A DNA stretch of 54,568 nt from Panacagrimonas sp052387335. Its GTDB lineage: Bacteria > Pseudomonadota > Gammaproteobacteria > Nevskiales > Nevskiaceae. Below the pieces are notes generated by a model that saw only the letters and a list, made by a program, of their open reading frames with translations, made no database searches and was not told the origin of the DNA. The stretch spans positions 1 through 54,568 of the forward strand of contig JBQTJH010000125.1 of assembly GCA_052387335.1 (NCBI GenBank), written 5' to 3'. This document shows, piece by piece, positions 50,938 through 54,568 of the stretch. The translations under genes and the position numbers were made by a program. Positions within the stretch are counted from its first letter, which is position 1; each line of letters begins with the position of its first letter.

Positions 50938-50964
50938 CCCGGCTTCGCTGCGCGAAACCGGGCC
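50938..50964. terminator. Hairpin between convergent genes
   Basis: GCCCGG (50938-50943) pairs with CCGGGC (50959-50964), and inside it TTCGC (50945-50949) pairs with GCGAA (50953-50957) around a 3-nt loop. It lies between the monooxygenase and DUF547 stops and could end transcription from both sides. There is no U-run. The sequence looks like a repeat-type palindrome. Confidence 0.45.
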
Positions 50965-50997
50965 ACTCATCTGCATTCGCAGCTTAGGACGAACACC

Positions 50998-51900
50998 TCA
51001 GCGTCGGCGCACGTCGTTGAGCGCCCAGTCGTAGTCCTGAAATCCGAGTGTGTAGCGGCCCGCGCGGATGGTGGCCTGGTCCTGCGGGCGGTCGGCGAGC
51101 TGCTTGGCGTGGCGCGCGAACAAGGTCTTGAGCGAGTCGTAACCGTGGTGGCCCTGCGCGAAATCCTCGCCATACCAATTGAAGATTGCAGACACCTCCA
51201 GCCGCCCTTCGGCAGGATCGAAGCGATTGCGTGTGCGATCACTCAGGAAGCGCGAGAGGCTGTCGTCGAGCTGAGAGTCCAGCCGCTCGGCAACGAAAGC
51301 CTCTGTACGCAACGCCGGGCAGCCGATCGACGCGCAGTTCACCGCGGCGTGGATGCGCGGGTCGTCGAAAGCGCCGGGCCTGCGGATCATGTCGTGCTCG
51401 ATTTGGTCCAGGCTGAGGGTGTCGCCCAGAAGGGGCACGAATTTCTTCTTCCAGGGGCTGGACAGCAGGCTGCCCAGTTCGCGGATGGATTTCAGATCGG
51501 GATAGCGGGTCAGAATGAGTTCGACGGTCCAGGCGTTGTAGGCGTTGATCAGAAACGCCAACTGCTGCGCCTTGGGCCAGCGCGCGTAGTCGGTTCTCGG
51601 GACCGCGGAGAGCGTGCGCCGATACGCGGTCAGCGCGGCGCGATCCCGCGCCATGCCGGCGTAGTCCACGGCGGTGGCGCCGCCGCCGCGCTGGTCGACG
51701 ACGTGCGCGCGCAGCAGGACGGTCCACGCCGCATGCGAGTGATCGAACTCAGCGGCGCGCGCCGGCACCAGCATCAGCAGCGACAGAATCAGGGCGCAGA
51801 ACGGAGCAGGGCTCAGGTGTGATCGGCCAGGGGATGCCGCAGACACGGCAATGCGTGGCGGCGCGTGGGTCGATTTGAGAAGGTCAGGAATCAGGTTCAT
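50998..51900 (-). CDS. DUF547 domain protein with signal peptide
   Basis: A 300-residue exported protein of the DUF547 family. A basic N-terminus and hydrophobic segment (FCALILSLLMLVPARAAE) form the signal peptide, with likely cleavage at ARA-AE. The domain is marked by VDYAGMARDRAALTAY, LAFLINAYNAWTVELIL, DQIEHDMIRR, and the conserved HAAVNCASIGCPAL with two Cys, followed by FLSDRTRNRF. The family's biochemical role is not established; the Cys/His pattern recalls cysteine-hydrolase-like folds. In this locus it lies downstream of the small membrane protein and glycosyltransferase genes on the same strand. Confidence 0.82.
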   Translation of the reverse strand: MNLIPDLLKSTHAPPRIAVSAASPGRSHLSPAPFCALILSLLMLVPARAAEFDHSHAAWTVLLRAHVVDQRGGGATAVDYAGMARDRAALTAYRRTLSAVPRTDYARWPKAQQLAFLINAYNAWTVELILTRYPDLKSIRELGSLLSSPWKKKFVPLLGDTLSLDQIEHDMIRRPGAFDDPRIHAAVNCASIGCPALRTEAFVAERLDSQLDDSLSRFLSDRTRNRFDPAEGRLEVSAIFNWYGEDFAQGHHGYDSLKTLFARHAKQLADRPQDQATIRAGRYTLGFQDYDWALNDVRRR

Positions 51901-51981
51901 CAGAACGGATCTCTCAGGACACGAAGTCGTGGATGGATGCGCAGGACTTCGGAACGTGGAATGCAGGCATGGGTTCCGGCT

Positions 51982-52215
51982 TCAGCGTCCGCCGTCTGGT
52001 TCCGCGCGTCCGGCCACGCGCGCAGTCAGAGGCGTTCGCGCCCGTGCCCGCATCGCATCGACGCCGACCGCCAGTGCCAGACCCGCGAGCTGCGCCGCGG
52101 CGACCCAGGCGGGCAGCACGTACCAGCCGGATGGGTGCCAGTAAGCCAGCAGCAGCCGGGACGCCGCCCAGGCCGTCACCGTCGGCCGCAGGACGACATC
52201 AAAGCGCAATGTCAT
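51982..52215 (-). CDS. Small membrane protein, 77 residues
   Basis: A short gene in the frame of a longer, meaningless open stretch. The ATG at 52215 has GAGGAG nine bases upstream and shares ATGA with the stop of the glycosyltransferase gene, which points to real, coupled translation. The product begins MTLRFDVVLRPTVTAWAASR. It has two likely membrane segments (TAWAASRLLLAYW and WYVLPAWVAAAQLAGLALAV) and ends in a basic tail (MRARARTPLTARVAGRA). I do not recognise a family. It could assist the glycosyltransferase or the DUF547 protein. Confidence 0.6.
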   Translation of the reverse strand: MTLRFDVVLRPTVTAWAASRLLLAYWHPSGWYVLPAWVAAAQLAGLALAVGVDAMRARARTPLTARVAGRAEPDGGR

Positions 52216-52692
52216 GGACTGGAACTCCTCGTGTCGGGGGAAGCAACGGAAGCGGAGATCGGGGTGGCGCCGACGCGGCGCAGCCGGTGCGCGCGGTGCT
52301 GCGCCCACCACAGACGGCCGATGGTGCCGAGAATGCCGCGCGCGGCGCCGATCACGCCGGACAGCGTGCCGCTGATCTTGGAGCGGCCGACGCGCACATG
52401 GCAGGCCACCGGCACTTCGGTCCAGCGCAGGTTTTCCTGCCGCGCGCGCACCTGCATTTCCACTGTCCAACCGCAGCGCGTGTCGCGCATCGGCGCGCGC
52501 CACAAACGGCGGACCAACCAGCAGGCCAGGCCGCTGCCGAAGCGCTGCGGCAGGTTCATCGAGCCTGGTTCGGGCGCGTGACGCAGGCCGATGACGAGAT
52601 CTAGGCCGGAGGCCAGCGGCCTCAGCAGCGCGGCGCACTGAGCAGGATCCACCGAGCCGTCACCGTCGACGAACAGCAGCGCATCGGCACTA
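52212..52692 (-). pseudogene. Glycosyltransferase family 2 remnant, 5' end and middle lost
   Basis: Recognisable sequence starts at the DxD motif (ALLFVDGDGSVDPAQ) and goes on through LVIGLRHAPEPGSM, FGSGLACWLVRRLW, GWTVEMQVRARQENLR, VPVACHVRVGRSKISGTLSG and ILGTIGRLWW. It matches dolichyl-phosphate-mannose-synthase-like family 2 enzymes. Two parts are missing. The N-terminal 70-80 residues with the nucleotide-sugar strand (VVIPARNE-like) are replaced by unrelated sequence at 52692. And the segment that usually reads D-LGPFRAIR...MRD before GWTVEMQ is collapsed to RAPMRDTRCGW. The frame stays open to 52829, but no credible start exists. Probably not functional. Confidence 0.7.
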
Positions 52693-52797
52693 GGGTCTGT
52701 TGGCTGCGTGGCGGTTGCGCCGGGCTTTGAGTGGTTCGGCATACGACGCCGCAGCCGGTCGGCAAGTTCCCTCGGCGCAACCGATTCGCGAACGCTG
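52693..52797. other. Foreign junction segment, possibly an insertion-sequence end
   Basis: This segment separates the broken glycosyltransferase and the sigma fragment. It begins CTAGGGTCTGTTGGC next to the break. On the minus strand one frame ends YAEPLKARRNRHAANRP just at that point, the kind of transposase C-terminus plus terminal repeat seen in IS5-like elements, where insertion at CTAR sites is usual. No full transposase or opposite end is present, so this is tentative. Confidence 0.25.
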
Positions 52798-53004
52798 ATG
52801 CCGCTTTCCGACCCGCCCCCCATCCGCACCGCCGAACGCGCGGCCTTTGACGCCGCGCCGACCGCGCTGTTGCCGGCGCTCTACCGCACGGCGCTGCACG
52901 TGACGCGCAACGTGGATGCGGCGAGCGATCTGGTGCAGGACGCCGCGCTGCGCGCCGACCGCGCCTTTGCGCAATTCCGGCCGGGAACGAATTTCCGCGC
53001 CTGA
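52798..53004 (+). pseudogene. ECF sigma factor fragment (region 2 only)
   Basis: Sixty-eight codons encode the start of an extracytoplasmic-function sigma factor: LLPALYRTALHVTRNVDAAS, DLVQDAALRADRAFAQFRPGTNFRA. This is sigma region 2.1-2.2, where relatives continue with W and the -10 recognition helix. Here a TGA follows at once and no region 2.3-4 sequence is found downstream; the rhodanese gene starts 5 bases later. The fragment cannot recognise promoters. It lies opposite the broken glycosyltransferase gene. Confidence 0.7.
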
Positions 53005-53009
53005 CCCGC

Positions 53010-53576
53010 ATGCGTTCAATCGCCGCCATTGCTGCTGTTGCCGCCGCCGGCTTTTCAACTCAGGGCGCAGCCAGCGACGCCGACGCATCGCCGAGAGGCG
53101 CCGGTCTGGACGCGGTGGAACGAGCGGTCGTCCTGCGTTACCCATCCGTGCCGCAGATCGACGCCGACGCGCTGCAAGCGCTGCGTGACGGTACTGAGTC
53201 GTTGATCCTGCTCGATGTGCGCGAGGCTGACGAGTTCGCGGTCAGTCGCTTGCCGGGTGCCATCCCCGTCGACCCGGATGCTGATGTCGTGCGCGTAACC
53301 GACGTGATCGGCGCGCTACCGCCGGGTGCGGTGGTGGTGATGTACTGCTCGGTGGGCGTGCGCAGTTCGCGTCTCGCCGAACGGGTCCAGCTGACTCTCG
53401 CCGAACGCGGCGCGAACGTGGTCGCCAATCTGCGAGGCGGCATCTTCCGCTGGCATGGCGAGCGACGCTCGCTGGTCGATGAACGCGGTGCGACTGACGC
53501 GATACACGGCGACGACGCCAACTGGACGCGGCTGCTGCCGAGCCGCGCGGCCGCCGTAGTCGTAAAGCCGGACTGA
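53010..53576 (+). CDS. Exported rhodanese-domain protein
   Basis: A 188-residue protein with a signal peptide (MRSIAAIAAVAAAGFSTQGA) and one rhodanese domain. LILLDVREADEFAVSRLPGA is the CH2A-like block, VVVMYCSVGVRSSRLAERV holds the catalytic Cys loop CSVGVRS, and NLRGGIFRWHGE is the typical end. Such domains carry sulfur as a persulfide or act as simple binding modules; the exported form suggests a periplasmic task. It follows the sigma fragment without a visible ribosome binding site, so the deletion that removed the sigma C-terminus may also have brought it close. Confidence 0.82.
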   Translation: MRSIAAIAAVAAAGFSTQGAASDADASPRGAGLDAVERAVVLRYPSVPQIDADALQALRDGTESLILLDVREADEFAVSRLPGAIPVDPDADVVRVTDVIGALPPGAVVVMYCSVGVRSSRLAERVQLTLAERGANVVANLRGGIFRWHGERRSLVDERGATDAIHGDDANWTRLLPSRAAAVVVKPD

Positions 53577-53695
53577 GCTGATTGGAGTGCGGGGTCGCGC
53601 CGCGGTCGATGCCGGCCCCGAGCGCGGCAGCGCAGCTGAGGACGCGCCGCGCCTGGGAGCGGCATGACCATCAGCCGCGCGGGTAAGCGCCTGCC

Positions 53696-54568
53696 TCAGG
53701 TGCCGCGCAGCATGGCCTGCGCGGCGTTACGCCCGCAGGCACCCATCACGCCGCCGCCGGGATGCGCGGCGGCGCCGCACAGGAACAGGCCTTTGACGGG
53801 CGTCGCGTAATCGCTCCAGCCCGGCACCGGTCGGAAGCTGAAGAGTTGGTGCAACGGCATCGCGCCTTGAAAAATATTGCCGCCGGTGAGATTGAAGCGC
53901 GCTTCCAGGTCCGGCGGTGCCAGCACTTCGCGATGCAGCATGCTCGCCGCAAAGTTCGGCGCGTGCTCCGTGATTTGCGCGATGCAGCGATCAGCAAAAG
54001 TATTGCGCAGCTCGTCCCAGCTGCCTTGCGCGAGCGTGTACGGCGCGTACTGCACGAACAGGTTCACGATGTGGTGGCCGCGCGGTGCGAGCGTGGTGTC
54101 GACGCTGGTGGGGATCACCATCTCGATCACCGGCCGCGCGCTGGGCATGCCGCGCCGAGCGTCCTCGTAGGCGCGCTCGATATCTTCCGGCATGGAATTG
54201 ATGTGGATGGTGCCGCGATGTTCCGGCCCGACCTCTCCACGACGATCCGGCATGCAGCTGAAGCGCGGCAGCTCGGATACCGCGAGATTGATCTTCACCG
54301 CGGCGCTCGAATAGTCGATGCGTTTCACCGCGCGCTGAAAACCCTCAGGCAAGCAGCCAGGCTGCATCAGCTTCTCGAACGTCACTGTGGCGGTGGCATT
54401 GGACGCGACCTGCTGCGCCTCGATGAGGCTGCCGTCGCGCAGACGCACGCCGCGCGCGCGGCCGTGCTCGACCAGAATTTCCGCGACGTCCGCATCACAG
54501 CGAATCTCCACGCCCAGACTCTGCGCCGAGCGCGCCATCGCCTGCGTCAGCGCGCCCATGCCGCCTTC
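53696..54568 (-). CDS. PYROXD2/phytoene-desaturase-like oxidoreductase, partial
   Basis: The C-terminal 290 or so residues of a FAD-dependent oxidoreductase; the reading frame stays open through the right edge (preceding codons read EGGMGALTQAM), so the N-terminal FAD fingerprint is outside the window. Supporting segments are VEIRCDADVAEILVEHGRA, VASNATATVTFEKLM, YSSAAVKINLAVSELPRF, and the C-terminal FAD-contact block GLFLCGAAAHPGGGVMGACG. These fit the PYROXD2 group of amine-oxidase/phytoene-desaturase proteins. Substrate is unknown; a link to the carotenoid oxygenase at 4.8 kb is only speculative. Confidence 0.85.
   Translation of the reverse strand, partial: EGGMGALTQAMARSAQSLGVEIRCDADVAEILVEHGRARGVRLRDGSLIEAQQVASNATATVTFEKLMQPGCLPEGFQRAVKRIDYSSAAVKINLAVSELPRFSCMPDRRGEVGPEHRGTIHINSMPEDIERAYEDARRGMPSARPVIEMVIPTSVDTTLAPRGHHIVNLFVQYAPYTLAQGSWDELRNTFADRCIAQITEHAPNFAASMLHREVLAPPDLEARFNLTGGNIFQGAMPLHQLFSFRPVPGWSDYATPVKGLFLCGAAAHPGGGVMGACGRNAAQAMLRGT

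Noticed and set aside
1..54568. tRNA, rRNA, CRISPR array, prophage or integrated element
   Set aside because: No cloverleaf, rRNA segment, regularly spaced direct repeats, phage structural genes or att-like repeats were seen. The only recombinase, xerD, is a decayed housekeeping gene.

Overview
The window is GC-rich chromosomal DNA of a gammaproteobacterium. Gene content and order recall the pyrB - ruvX - yqgE - gshB - pil/chp neighbourhood known from Pseudomonas. The ferrooxidans-type GshA, the ATP-type PEP carboxykinase, the AddAB-like helicase/nuclease pair and the REP-like palindromes suggest a Nevskiales/Xanthomonadales-type lineage; that placement is an inference. No rRNA, tRNA, CRISPR array, prophage or intact insertion sequence was seen.

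Layout. 0.1-8.1 kb: a PrcB-like lipoprotein, a YihG-like acyltransferase, then minus-strand genes for an ACP phosphodiesterase, a DUF4442 thioesterase-fold protein, an AmpG-like transporter, a DUF502 membrane protein, a carotenoid-cleavage oxygenase and PckA. 8.3-24.2 kb: the Pil-Chp (type IV pilus chemosensory) system in two halves. pilJ and pilH are on the minus strand behind pyrB-pyrX; pilG-pilI-chpA-chpC are on the plus strand. Between the halves lie pyrX, pyrB, ruvX, yqgE, gshB and gshA. 24.3-30.6 kb: a ferredoxin and a two-gene AddAB-like recombination nuclease. 30.7-38.0 kb: DUF1304, ZapE, a PlsC-like acyltransferase, an eroded xerD, a lipidated DsbC, a PF10023-type putative aminopeptidase, an ABC-2 exporter pair and a uracil-DNA glycosylase family protein. 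38.0-44.9 kb: a lipoprotein, an RND efflux pump with divergent TetR regulator, and a LysR regulator. 45.0-49.0 kb: cysD, cysNC and a sulfotransferase, a plausible PAPS production and use unit, with a perfect 23-bp palindrome between the LysR gene and cysD. 49.3-54.6 kb: a flavin monooxygenase gene broken by an in-frame TGA, a DUF547 protein, a 77-residue membrane protein, a truncated glycosyltransferase, an ECF sigma fragment, a rhodanese and the C-terminal part of a PYROXD2-like oxidoreductase that runs off the right edge.

Most unusual points: (1) the YqgE protein carries an N-terminal extension that looks like the UBA/TS-N domain of elongation factor Ts; (2) pyrX has lost the dihydroorotase metal-binding histidines, and its start codon sits in the loop of a 27-nt inverted repeat; (3) the Pil-Chp cluster is split by housekeeping genes; (4) xerD, the monooxygenase, the glycosyltransferase and the sigma factor are all visibly damaged, partly by clean deletions; (5) several families of palindromic intergenic repeats are present, one of them between cysD and cysNC.
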